This document shows positions 28,138-37,077 of a DNA stretch of 64,000 bases, one piece after another. Source of the DNA: Verrucomicrobiota bacterium (GTDB lineage: Bacteria; Verrucomicrobiota; Verrucomicrobiia; Chthoniobacterales; UBA10450). The position numbers and the translations under genes were made by a program. The notes under the pieces are model-generated. The model was given only the letters and a program-made list of their open reading frames with translations, was not told the DNA's origin and did not search any database. The stretch is taken from positions 1-64,000 of the forward strand of contig QHQO01000020.1 in the NCBI GenBank assembly GCA_003221195.1, written 5' to 3'. Numbering within the stretch: position 1 is the first letter of the stretch; every line of letters begins with the position of its first letter.

Positions 28138-30264
28138 ATGAGACTGGCATCGCGAGCTGCGACGTACTTGGTTGCTTTGTCTATCCTGGCTTTGACGTCG
28201 CAGAGCCGAGCGCAGGTTTATCAAGGAAAAGAACTCGTCAAGGCCGAGCTGCTTGCTGATGCGAACGCCATTGTTCCCGGGAAACCATTCACTATCGGTT
28301 TGCTGCTTCGGATGGCTCCGAGGTGGCATACCTACTGGGCGTTCTCTGGCGACGCCGGTCTTCCCACAGAATTGAAATGGAAACTGCCATCGGGCTGGAA
28401 AGTTGGCGAGATTCAATGGCCAATACCATTGAAAACAATCGATCCGGGCGACATCGAGACTTACGGCTATGAAAATGAAGTCCTGCTGATGCAGGAAATC
28501 ACGCCGCCGCAGAAACTAGAGAGTTCAAGAGTCAAGCTTTCAGCTGAGGCAAATTGGCTGGTCTGCGAGAAAATCTGTATTCCTGGCAGCGCAACACCGC
28601 AGTTGGAGTTACCGGTATCCACGACGAATCAACCGGCGAATTCGGAGCTCTTCGCGCGCTACCGTCGTTTGTTGCCGCAAAACTGGCCGGAATCGAATGT
28701 GGCATCAGCAAATTGGAGTCGAGTTGGACATGATCTCCGTCTAGGGATTACGAGCGAAAACCTTGCTAATTATCCGGCGCTGGATTTTTTCCCACTGCCA
28801 GAACAGGACGTTGTCGTTGGCCATCCAAGGATCGAATCACGCAACAAGAATGAGGTTACCTTTCGAGTTCCGATTGAGTCGTCGGAGAAGAATTTGTCGT
28901 CCATCCCGGGCCTGATCGTCTTTTCCCAGCAGGCAAATGGCGAGGATCGTGCAGCGTGGCAAATTTCAGCCGCGCCGACTCTTTCGGCGGCTAGCGCAGC
29001 GCCCGCACGCGGGATCTTCACTTTTCTGCTCTTCGGTTTTCTGGGCGGCATCATTTTGAATTTGATGCCCTGCGTATTGCCAGTGATTTCGCTGAAAATC
29101 TTTGGATTTATTCAGCAGGCTGGCCAAAGCCGGCGGAAGGTTTTGCGGAGCGGTATCGCGTTTGCGGTTGGAATCTTCGCGTGGTTCCTCGGGCTTGCGC
29201 TGCTTCTCATTGTGCTTAAGGGCGCCGGGCGCGACGTGACCTGGGGCGGATTTCAATTCACAAACGCCTATTTCGTTCTTGCACTGAGCGTGATTGTCCT
29301 CGTATTCGCGCTGAACCTCTTTGGCGTGTTCGAAATTTCTCTGCCACAAGTCCTGACGCGCGAATTGCTTTCGACCACCGAGCGCAAGAACGATCTGGGC
29401 TCATTTCTCCAGGGTGTGTTTGCCACTGTTCTAGCGACGCCCTGCACTGCGCCGTTCCTCGGCACCGCGCTCGGCTTTGCGTTTTCGCAATCGGCTGCGG
29501 TTATCTTGGCGATGTTCGTTGCGATTGCCGCTGGAATGAGTGGCCCGTACCTGCTTTTGAGTGCTCAGCCTGCCTGGCTGCGATTTCTGCCAAAGCCAGG
29601 TGCGTGGATGCTGCATGTGAAACAATTCATGGGCTTTCTGCTGTTGGCGACGTTGCTGTTTCTTCTTTACGTACTGGGCGCTCAGCGCGGCTTGGAAGGA
29701 GCGATTTGGGCAAGCTGCTTTCTTCTCGTGATCAGTGTCGCTTGCTGGATGAAAGGTGCTTTCGTTCTTCCGACTGCATCAACAGCGAAGCGAAGTGTCG
29801 TCCTCGTGCTCATGCTCGTGCTCGTGCTCGGAAGCGGTGTGTATTTCGTTGGCGGCAAATTTCGATCTACCAATGTCGCATTAGCCGATTCGCGACTACC
29901 AGGAGATTGGCAGGCGTTTACGCCTGAACGTTTGCAGGCGGAGCTGGAGCAAGGGCACTCCGTGTTTGTCGATTTTACCGCGGCGTGGTGTCTTACTTGC
30001 AAATTTAATGAGGCCAATGTGCTTGAAAGCGCAGAGGTGCGAGATGCCTTTCAACGTCACGCGACCGTCAAATTGAAAGCGGATTGGACGAACGGTGATC
30101 CAGCGATCACGAAATTGCTGCAGAAGTTTGGTCGGCCGGGCGTTCCGTTATACGTACTCTACCCCGGAAAAAACGAAGAACCGATTGTTTTTCCGGAAGT
30201 GCTCACCAAAGGCATGGTTCTGGAAAAACTCCAAACCGCGGCGCGCAGTGTTGCCGCACAATAA
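28138..30264 (+). CDS. dsbD: Protein-disulfide reductase, DsbD/ScsB family
   Basis: N-terminal signal (ATG 28138); membrane core FGFLGGIILNLMPCVLPVISLKIFGF and ATPCTAPFLGTALGFAF; C-terminal thioredoxin motif FTAAWCLTCKFNE. Confidence 0.92.
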   Translation: MRLASRAATYLVALSILALTSQSRAQVYQGKELVKAELLADANAIVPGKPFTIGLLLRMAPRWHTYWAFSGDAGLPTELKWKLPSGWKVGEIQWPIPLKTIDPGDIETYGYENEVLLMQEITPPQKLESSRVKLSAEANWLVCEKICIPGSATPQLELPVSTTNQPANSELFARYRRLLPQNWPESNVASANWSRVGHDLRLGITSENLANYPALDFFPLPEQDVVVGHPRIESRNKNEVTFRVPIESSEKNLSSIPGLIVFSQQANGEDRAAWQISAAPTLSAASAAPARGIFTFLLFGFLGGIILNLMPCVLPVISLKIFGFIQQAGQSRRKVLRSGIAFAVGIFAWFLGLALLLIVLKGAGRDVTWGGFQFTNAYFVLALSVIVLVFALNLFGVFEISLPQVLTRELLSTTERKNDLGSFLQGVFATVLATPCTAPFLGTALGFAFSQSAAVILAMFVAIAAGMSGPYLLLSAQPAWLRFLPKPGAWMLHVKQFMGFLLLATLLFLLYVLGAQRGLEGAIWASCFLLVISVACWMKGAFVLPTASTAKRSVVLVLMLVLVLGSGVYFVGGKFRSTNVALADSRLPGDWQAFTPERLQAELEQGHSVFVDFTAAWCLTCKFNEANVLESAEVRDAFQRHATVKLKADWTNGDPAITKLLQKFGRPGVPLYVLYPGKNEEPIVFPEVLTKGMVLEKLQTAARSVAAQ

Positions 30265-30394
30265 GATTTTTTTAAACGCCTGTTTCCGGCTGTCGCGCCT
30301 AAAACCGCTGTATTTGTGTTCCTGCCGTTCCTTGCCAATATGTTGATTGCAAGAAAATTGAACTAGCTTAACCACTTCGTTTTCTAATCCGTTT

Positions 30395-31009
30395 ATGAAT
30401 AAAAAAATAACTTTGATCGTTCTCACATCATTGATCGCTACTGCAGTTTTTGCCTTGGAGCCGCCGCCAGTGGGCAGCGCTGCGCCGGATTTCTCGCTAG
30501 CCGACGCAAAAGGCCAGACGCACTCGCTTGCTCAATACAAAGGCAAGTACGTGGTGCTCGAATGGTTTAATCCGGAATGCCCGTTTGTGAAAAAGCATTA
30601 CGGCAGCGATAACATGCAAAAACTGCAGAAGGAATACACAGACAAGGGCGTGGTATGGCTAACCATCGATTCCAACGCGCCCGGTACGGAAGGCAATTTG
30701 ACGCCGGAACAGGCTCAGAAAGTCGCAACCTCCTGGAAGACGCAGCAGACTGCGTTGCTTCTCGATCCGGACGGCAAAGTAGGCCGCGCGTACGGCGCCA
30801 AGAACACGCCAAACATGGTGATAATCAATCCAGAGGGAAAAATCGCTTATGAAGGAGCGATCGACAGCAAGGCGACGCCGAACCCAGCAGATATTCCCAG
30901 CTCGACGAACTATATCAAGTCAGCGTTGGATCAATCATTGGCAGGCAAATCTATCTCCACGCCACAAACCAAGCCATACGGTTGCTCGGTCAAATATAAA
31001 TCCTCGTAG
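30395..31009 (+). CDS. Exported thioredoxin/peroxiredoxin (AhpC/TSA-Redoxin) family protein
   Basis: 204 aa; signal peptide; PDFSLADAKGQTHSLAQYKGKYVVLEWFNPECPFVKKHY; NTPNMVIINPEGKIAYEGAID. Confidence 0.88.
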   Translation: MNKKITLIVLTSLIATAVFALEPPPVGSAAPDFSLADAKGQTHSLAQYKGKYVVLEWFNPECPFVKKHYGSDNMQKLQKEYTDKGVVWLTIDSNAPGTEGNLTPEQAQKVATSWKTQQTALLLDPDGKVGRAYGAKNTPNMVIINPEGKIAYEGAIDSKATPNPADIPSSTNYIKSALDQSLAGKSISTPQTKPYGCSVKYKSS

Positions 31010-31044
31010 AACTGGAGTGGGTATGTAACCTGCAAAAGCTTTCG

Positions 31045-31072
31045 AAGCGGCGGTCGAAGGCGACCGCCGCTT
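31045..31072. repeat. Perfect 12-bp-stem hairpin (GCGGCGGTC family)
   Basis: AAGCGGCGGTCG-AAGG-CGACCGCCGCTT after the Redoxin gene. Confidence 0.75.
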
Positions 31073-31213
31073 CTATTTATATCCCAAAGCCTACCAGCCC
31101 GCTGCAACGCACTGCGAGTTGCATGCTAAAGATGAGAGACGGAGTTTTGTATCGCGCATGATTTGTCCAGCCGGATGTAAGCGAATTGCTGCGGTTTTGC
31201 CGATTCCGACGTT

Positions 31214-32722
31214 TTGATGAACGTCTCTGGCGAATCAAGAGCATGGGCGAATAGGAATGAAAGCGTCCTGATCTTGCTCCTCTGTGTCGCAGCCGCTATT
31301 CGGGTGCTTATTTTCTCGGCCGCGTTCCCGTTCTTTAGCAACATTGATGAGGACCTTCATTTCGACCTTGTCACACAGTATTCCCACGCTCGGCTTCCAC
31401 AAAGCTTCGCTCGGCTTCAGGAAGAAACTCTCAACTGGATCGTTCCCTACGCGTCGCCGGAATTTCTCTTCACGGCCGATCGCTTCCCAGAAGGCAAATT
31501 TCCGTCGCCTATCTGGAAGCAGTCTTGGTCGCAAATCGAGCCGGAGATCGCGGTTACAAGAGCCGCGTGGAGCAGTGAAGTTAATTTCGAATCTTCTCAA
31601 CCGCCGTTGTATTACACACTAGCGAGCCTTTGGTGGTGGATTGGAAAACACGTCGGGCTGACCGGTCTTCAATCACTTTACTGGATCCGTTTCCTGAATG
31701 GTCTTCTGATCGCGCTAATGGTGCTGCTCGGCTATGTGATCGCACGCAGCATAGCGCCTAAGCGTGTGGAATTGCGTCTCGGCGTGCCATTACTGCTGGC
31801 CTTTTTTCCTCAGAACATTTTTTACGCCATGAACAATGACGTTCTGTCGCCTGTATGCTTCGGTGCATTGTTTCTTTGCGGTCTCCAATGGTTGCGTACA
31901 AACAGACCGACTTTCTTACTTAGCGCACTCACAGGGTTGGCAATCGCGGCTACGTACCTGACCAAACTATCCAATTTGCCTTTGGTCGTTATGGCCTTGG
32001 TCGCAATTATCGCGAAGCTGGCGCCGTCGATCCGCCAAAAATCAAAGACAACCCTTCTCGCATTTGTAACGCTTATTCTCTGCGCCGCGATCCCGATTGG
32101 GAGTTGGATTGTCTGGACAAAATATCAGTTTGGCGATCTGACCGGATCAGCAACAAAAATCACTTTGCTTGGCTGGACACACAAACCGTTCGTTGGCTGG
32201 TGGCACCATCCAATTTTTACGCTACGAGGTTTCTGGGTTTTTTGGTGGAACCTTATCGCTAGTTTCTGGCGCGGCGAGGTTAAATGGCACGGTCAGTTGT
32301 TAAATTGCCCAGTTGCGGATGACTTCTATACAATTTCCACTCTAGTATTGCTCGGCGCTGCCCTCCTTGGATTGCGAAAGAAAGCCGGGCTCTCGACGTT
32401 TGAGCGGCAAGCGATTGCCATAGCGGCTTTAAGTTTCATAGCGGCGGTTGGATTTTTGGCGTTGCTGTCGATTCAGTTCGATTTCGGCAATTGTATCAAT
32501 CCCTCGCGCGCGCATCCATATTTCACGTCGGGCCGATTATTGAGCGGCGCGCTGATTCCATTCGCGTTATTTTATGTCTACGGCATCAGCTGGATCCTCC
32601 GCCGAATCAATTCTGCTCTGCCTATTTTGGTGCTGGGCGTCCTCGTGATGTTTGTAATAACGTCAGAAATTAAAATCAACCGTGCAGCCTTCGAGAGCGA
32701 GCATAACTGGTTTCATCTTTAG
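31214..32722 (+). CDS. Polytopic membrane protein, DUF2142/GT39-like glycosyltransferase candidate
   Basis: 502 aa multi-TM ORF; early acidic motif FFSNIDEDLHFDLVTQYSHARLP resembles DUF2142/GT-C proteins. Confidence 0.65.
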   Translation: MMNVSGESRAWANRNESVLILLLCVAAAIRVLIFSAAFPFFSNIDEDLHFDLVTQYSHARLPQSFARLQEETLNWIVPYASPEFLFTADRFPEGKFPSPIWKQSWSQIEPEIAVTRAAWSSEVNFESSQPPLYYTLASLWWWIGKHVGLTGLQSLYWIRFLNGLLIALMVLLGYVIARSIAPKRVELRLGVPLLLAFFPQNIFYAMNNDVLSPVCFGALFLCGLQWLRTNRPTFLLSALTGLAIAATYLTKLSNLPLVVMALVAIIAKLAPSIRQKSKTTLLAFVTLILCAAIPIGSWIVWTKYQFGDLTGSATKITLLGWTHKPFVGWWHHPIFTLRGFWVFWWNLIASFWRGEVKWHGQLLNCPVADDFYTISTLVLLGAALLGLRKKAGLSTFERQAIAIAALSFIAAVGFLALLSIQFDFGNCINPSRAHPYFTSGRLLSGALIPFALFYVYGISWILRRINSALPILVLGVLVMFVITSEIKINRAAFESEHNWFHL

Positions 32723-32776
32723 GATTCTCTCGGCACCTTTGCTGCGAACCATGACTCGGAATTCACGCTAGGCAGC

Positions 32777-33574
32777 TCAGCATCGCCTTGGCGAAAGCCG
32801 CGACAGCAAGCGCAGGATCGGCATTGGCGTTATTCGGACGAGAAACATTCCGAGTTTCATCGGAAAGCCGGGAATAACAAGGGGGCGGTCTGCCTCCAGT
32901 GCTGCAAGCGCATCGCGCACGACTTCTTCGGCCGAAACGAAGACGAACTCTGGGCCGGTATCCGGTTGAGCCCCCGGGCGTTTGGCGACTTCCTGAAATT
33001 CCGTGTGCACGGGACCCGGGCAAAGAGAACAGACGCTTACGCCTGTTCCCCGGAGTTCGGCGCGAAGCGCTTCAGAGAAGCTTGTAACGTAGGCTTTAGT
33101 CGCTGCGTAAACCGCAAAGTCGGGAATCGGAAGAAATCCAGCCGACGAGCTAACATTCAAAATGCCGCCACATCGTCGCGCGATCATTCGCGGAAGCAAG
33201 TGGCGAGTGAGCATGGTGAGCGCGACAATGTTCACAAGGGTCATTTGTTCGTTCCGAATTGGATCGCTCGTCGAGAAGGCGCCGCTATCGCCCAGTCCGG
33301 CATTATTGATTAAAAGATCGACGTCAATTCCTTTATGATTCAGCCATGCCAGCAATTCATTCAGCTGCGCAGGGTCAGCGAGATCAGTTTTGAGAACGGA
33401 GACCGCGACGTTCGGATATCGTTGATTTAATTCGTCACGCAGTTCGTTGAGCTTTTGCTCCCGCCTCGCAATGAGAATGAGCGATTTGGCGCGACCGGCT
33501 AGTTGACGCGCAAATTCGCGGCCGATCCCAGCGGACGCTCCCGTGATCAGCGTGTTACAACCGTCAAGTTTCAT
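32777..33574 (-). CDS. Short-chain dehydrogenase/reductase
   Basis: 265 aa; TGASAGIGREFARQLA, LLINNAGLGDSG, NVSSSAGFLP, YAATKAYVTSFSEAL. Confidence 0.93.
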   Translation of the reverse strand: MKLDGCNTLITGASAGIGREFARQLAGRAKSLILIARREQKLNELRDELNQRYPNVAVSVLKTDLADPAQLNELLAWLNHKGIDVDLLINNAGLGDSGAFSTSDPIRNEQMTLVNIVALTMLTRHLLPRMIARRCGGILNVSSSAGFLPIPDFAVYAATKAYVTSFSEALRAELRGTGVSVCSLCPGPVHTEFQEVAKRPGAQPDTGPEFVFVSAEEVVRDALAALEADRPLVIPGFPMKLGMFLVRITPMPILRLLSRLSPRRC

Positions 33575-33575
33575 T

Positions 33576-34313
33576 TCACATTGAAGGGTGAAGCTTCCGC
33601 GATGCCGGACGCGGGCTCGCCGGGACTCGCCCTTTTAAGGATTGTAGCTCGCTTTTCGTCAGTGCTCGCCAATGCCCGCTTGGCAAATCGCCGACTCGAA
33701 GGTTTCCGACTCGAATGCGGAGAAGCCGTTCGACGCGATATCCGACAGCTTCGAACATGCGCCGAATCTGCCGGTTTATTCCCTGCCGCAAGATAACGCG
33801 AAGACGCGTAGACGAGAGTGAGCGAATCTGTGCAATTTTCGCGCGCTGGCCATCGAGACGAATCCCGCGTGCCAGTTTCAAAGCAAGCGCCGGATCCCAT
33901 GGTCGGTCGAGCGTGACCTCATATTCCTTGTCCACCTTGAAACGCGGGTGACTGAGCCGTTGCGCCAATTCGCCGTCATTCGTCAGAAGCAGCAAACCTT
34001 GAGTTTGCGCGTCCAAACGTCCGATTGTGAAGAGGTGGGAAAATTTTTCTGGTATGAGTTCAAAGACGGTGTCACGCGCGTGCGGATCCTTTCGAGTCGA
34101 AACGAATCCGGCGGGTTTATTCAACATGATCGTCAGCGGCGGAGCGGTGTGAACAAGCTTATCATCGACTTTGACGTGATCGCGCGCTCCTGGCTGCGCA
34201 CTGAAATTCGTGCAAACTTTGCCGTTAATTGTGACGCGGCCGGCAGCGATCAACTCATCGCAGTGCCGGCGCGAACCTAGACCGGCAGCAGCAAGGAAGC
34301 GGTTGAGACGCAC
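33576..34313 (-). CDS. RsuA/RluB-family pseudouridine synthase
   Basis: 245 aa; S4 domain MRLNRFLAAAGLGSRRHCDELIAAGRVTINGK; GRLDAQTQGLLLLTNDGELAQRL; RQGINRQIRRMFEAVGY. Confidence 0.94.
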   Translation of the reverse strand: MRLNRFLAAAGLGSRRHCDELIAAGRVTINGKVCTNFSAQPGARDHVKVDDKLVHTAPPLTIMLNKPAGFVSTRKDPHARDTVFELIPEKFSHLFTIGRLDAQTQGLLLLTNDGELAQRLSHPRFKVDKEYEVTLDRPWDPALALKLARGIRLDGQRAKIAQIRSLSSTRLRVILRQGINRQIRRMFEAVGYRVERLLRIRVGNLRVGDLPSGHWRALTKSELQSLKGRVPASPRPASRKLHPSM

Positions 34314-34317
34314 TTAA

Positions 34318-34398
34318 GCGAGTGAGAAGTGAGATGTAAATAGGTGAAAGCGCCACTGGTCACTTTTCACCAATCAGCTCTTACTAATCACCTCTCGC
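34318..34398. repeat. Imperfect inverted repeat of about 80 bp between the small basic protein gene and the rsuA-like gene
   Basis: Arms GCGAGTGAGAAGTGAGATGTAAATAGGTGAAA and reverse complement of TTTTCACCAATCAGCTCTTACTAATCACCTCTCGC; inner GGTGAAA/TTTCACC and outer GCGAG/CTCGC pair exactly. Confidence 0.55.
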
Positions 34399-34406
34399 GC
34401 TGGCGG

Positions 34407-34562
34407 TTAAACGTCCGGCTTCGTTTTAGGAAGACCGATGACTTTCTGGCCTTCCTTCCATTGACCGCGCTTTTTCAAAATCTCGACCCGTTCGAAGCGC
34501 TTTAGCACATTGCGCCTGGCGGCGATTGTGCTTGCTCCTTTTAAACTGCGATGTTGCGACAT
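34407..34562 (-). CDS. Small basic protein, Chlamydiae/Verrucomicrobia TIGR04137-like family
   Basis: 51 aa ORF absent from the track: MSQHRSLKGASTIAARRNVLKRFERVEILKKRGQWKEGQKVIGLPKTKPDV*; MSQHxSLK N-terminus, RNVLKRFER core and GLPKxK C-terminus match my memory of TIGR04137. Confidence 0.85.
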   Translation of the reverse strand: MSQHRSLKGASTIAARRNVLKRFERVEILKKRGQWKEGQKVIGLPKTKPDV

Positions 34563-34698
34563 AAATTACCTGGTTGAAACGTTAAGAGTTAAATGGCTAC
34601 AAAGTTGCAACGGAAGGCGAGAGGGGACATTAAACCAATGCAGCAATTTTTCAAGAAACGGGCAGAGTCTCCTTTCATCTTTTAACAAACAACTTCCT

Positions 34699-36492
34699 TC
34701 ACAATTGATTACTAAGCACCACGTAGGTGCCCGACGTCGTGAGTTGATGATAAATGTGAAAATGGGCGGTTAAGAGCCGTTTCCAATAAGCGGTCCGGCT
34801 TTCCTCGATAATTAGATAAATCGCGCTGGGTTGCCCCCATCTTTCCAACACAGCGGCTTCATTCAAAAAGATGTCAATAGGAGGTTTGCCAATCGGGGTC
34901 TCTTTCTGGGGGTTCTGATTAACCAGGAAAAATTTCCGGTTCAGATAGAACATGAGGCTGCTACTGTCGTCGAACGGTCCTTCAAAGATTGTATCGCCAG
35001 GCGCATCGAGCCGTGGATTTAGAAATCGCGCTACGTCCGCAAGTGAAAAATAAGGAGCGATTTGCGCGACGGCTTCCAACATGCTGAGTCCGCCAGGGAT
35101 CATCGAGGCCGCAAGGGCGATGGCCGCAAGTCTCTCGCGTTGCTTGGAAATGAAGTACAGGGCTGCCAGCGACAGAGAAACGAGCGACGCGCCAAAGATC
35201 GCAACCAAAGGTCGAAATGCGAGCCAAGTCGCAACGGGCATGTCCTGTAATGCCTTCCAGGCCGTCCAGCGCGCGTCCATAGTTCCCCAGTTTCCATTCA
35301 GAGCGGACGCCGCGCCTGCAATAAAGAACACCGTTGCCGCGATTATGATACCGACCAGGGCGACAGCGATTACACCGGCGGCGCGTAGCCTCTGCGGTAT
35401 TCGATCCCACGCGACGGCCGCCCAAAGCGCGAATGCGCTCCACATGGTCATTGAATAGTAATCCTGGCGTTGTCCCAGAAACAGCAGCGGAATAAAGACA
35501 ACACCCATCCAGCAAAGCGGCAATGCGTCCGCGAAATTGATCTCGCGCGGCCGAATCACCCGGCGCCAGGCGAGAATAACGCCGGGCAACAGCGCGATCG
35601 ACCATGGAAACCACCAGGCCAGATGCATGACCAGGAATTGATAGGCGGGCATCCCGAGGAAATCGTGTGTCTCATCGGTAAGTCCGCGCAGATGACCAAG
35701 CCACTCCGAGCTGATTTGATAATGAAAATACCCGGGAAAATGCCATTGCACCCAGATGTGCCATGGCGCGACGATCAGAATGAAGATCGCAAGATATTCC
35801 CATCGCAACAGGCCGCGAAATCGCATACGCGCTTCGCGGTAAAAGACTGAGAGGATAAGAAAAATCGCGGCCGGATAAGCGATGCCAAGCAAACCTTTGG
35901 TCAGACAAGCAAAACCCGAGCAAATCCAGAAGCCTGCAAACCAGATGCGGCGGTTACGGCGGCGCTGATAACCGCCGATCGCGCAAAAAATCGCACCTGC
36001 AATGAATGCGCTCACGACTGGTTCTGGCATGACAATGCGCGCGAGCAGAAATGTGCCGCACAAACTCAGATAAATCAGACCTGCAATGAAACCGCGCCAG
36101 TAGTCCGTGAGCTTATCCCCGATTAAAAAAATCAGGGCAGTCGAGGCGACAACTGCCAGCGAGACCGGGAGCCTGGCAGCTGCCGCGTTAATACCAAAGA
36201 GCTTGAACGAAATGATGATCAGCCAGTAGAGCAACGGTGGTTTTTGCAAACGTGGCGCGCCATTGTTGGTAGGCAGAAGCCAATGATGTGTCTCGACCAT
36301 CTCGCGAGCGGCGCCCGCGTATTGTCCTTCCGTCTGGCTATATAAATCGCCGGAGCCGATCGTCGCCACGTGCAGCAGCCCTGCCAACGCAATCAGAATC
36401 ACGAACAAGACACGGCGCATGGGCGGCGGAGAGAGAGCCGGCGGCTCAAGCAGAGTTTCTTCCAGACTTAGGCTGCGGGCGCCGGCAGTCAT
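34699..36492 (-). CDS. ArnT-like GT39-family glycosyltransferase (GT-C membrane protein)
   Basis: 597 aa multi-[49 protein letters not shown] (dolichyl-phosphate-mannose transferase/ArnT signature). Confidence 0.92.
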   Translation of the reverse strand: MTAGARSLSLEETLLEPPALSPPPMRRVLFVILIALAGLLHVATIGSGDLYSQTEGQYAGAAREMVETHHWLLPTNNGAPRLQKPPLLYWLIIISFKLFGINAAAARLPVSLAVVASTALIFLIGDKLTDYWRGFIAGLIYLSLCGTFLLARIVMPEPVVSAFIAGAIFCAIGGYQRRRNRRIWFAGFWICSGFACLTKGLLGIAYPAAIFLILSVFYREARMRFRGLLRWEYLAIFILIVAPWHIWVQWHFPGYFHYQISSEWLGHLRGLTDETHDFLGMPAYQFLVMHLAWWFPWSIALLPGVILAWRRVIRPREINFADALPLCWMGVVFIPLLFLGQRQDYYSMTMWSAFALWAAVAWDRIPQRLRAAGVIAVALVGIIIAATVFFIAGAASALNGNWGTMDARWTAWKALQDMPVATWLAFRPLVAIFGASLVSLSLAALYFISKQRERLAAIALAASMIPGGLSMLEAVAQIAPYFSLADVARFLNPRLDAPGDTIFEGPFDDSSSLMFYLNRKFFLVNQNPQKETPIGKPPIDIFLNEAAVLERWGQPSAIYLIIEESRTAYWKRLLTAHFHIYHQLTTSGTYVVLSNQL

Positions 36493-36959
36493 TGAATACG
36501 TTCCCTGCCAGCAGTTGGAGTCCGATCTTCGCGCTCTAACTCAGCGGAATCAGTGTTTCGATATTTCTCCCAGCGCTCGGGCAAACGAAGCAGTTTTCCT
36601 TCTGGCATCTCGATGAGCGCAAGCATCTGGCGGCATTGGGCGATCAGCATGTTATCTGCTGGACGTGTGATCTGGAATCCACACCAGAACCGCACGCGCT
36701 CTACCCGGTGCAGCCAACCTTCAATCGCGAGCTGATCTCCAAGTTTAGCCGGTCGGCGATAATCGATTTCTGTTCGCACGACAACCGGATACCTGTGCTT
36801 TTCGGCCATTTCCGTTAGGGCGAGACCGAGTTCTTCAGCGAGAAGCGTACGGGCGATCTCGATGAAACGCAGATACGCGATGTTCGAGACGACACCTCCG
36901 CAATCGGTATCGAAGAACATCACCTGTACTTCTGTGCGAATGCGCGGAGCAACGGCCAT
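36489..36959 (-). CDS. Acyl-CoA thioesterase, 4-hydroxybenzoyl-CoA thioesterase/YbgC family
   Basis: 156 aa; [26 protein letters not shown] (hot-dog fold active-site motif). Confidence 0.92.
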   Translation of the reverse strand: MAVAPRIRTEVQVMFFDTDCGGVVSNIAYLRFIEIARTLLAEELGLALTEMAEKHRYPVVVRTEIDYRRPAKLGDQLAIEGWLHRVERVRFWCGFQITRPADNMLIAQCRQMLALIEMPEGKLLRLPERWEKYRNTDSAELEREDRTPTAGRERIQ

Positions 36960-37077
36960 GGCAGGATTTCAAACTCGAGGCTTTAGACTCGCCCGTTTTT
37001 GCTTCGTAACACGCAAAACGATAATTCGGCGATTTCGTAGCTCATGCCCGCAAGTGTGAGATTTGAGGTGTTAGATT

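Noticed and set aside
29802-29830. CTCGTG hexanucleotide repeats in dsbD
   Set aside because: They encode a hydrophobic VLVLMLVLVLG membrane helix; repetition is explained by Leu/Val codon usage.
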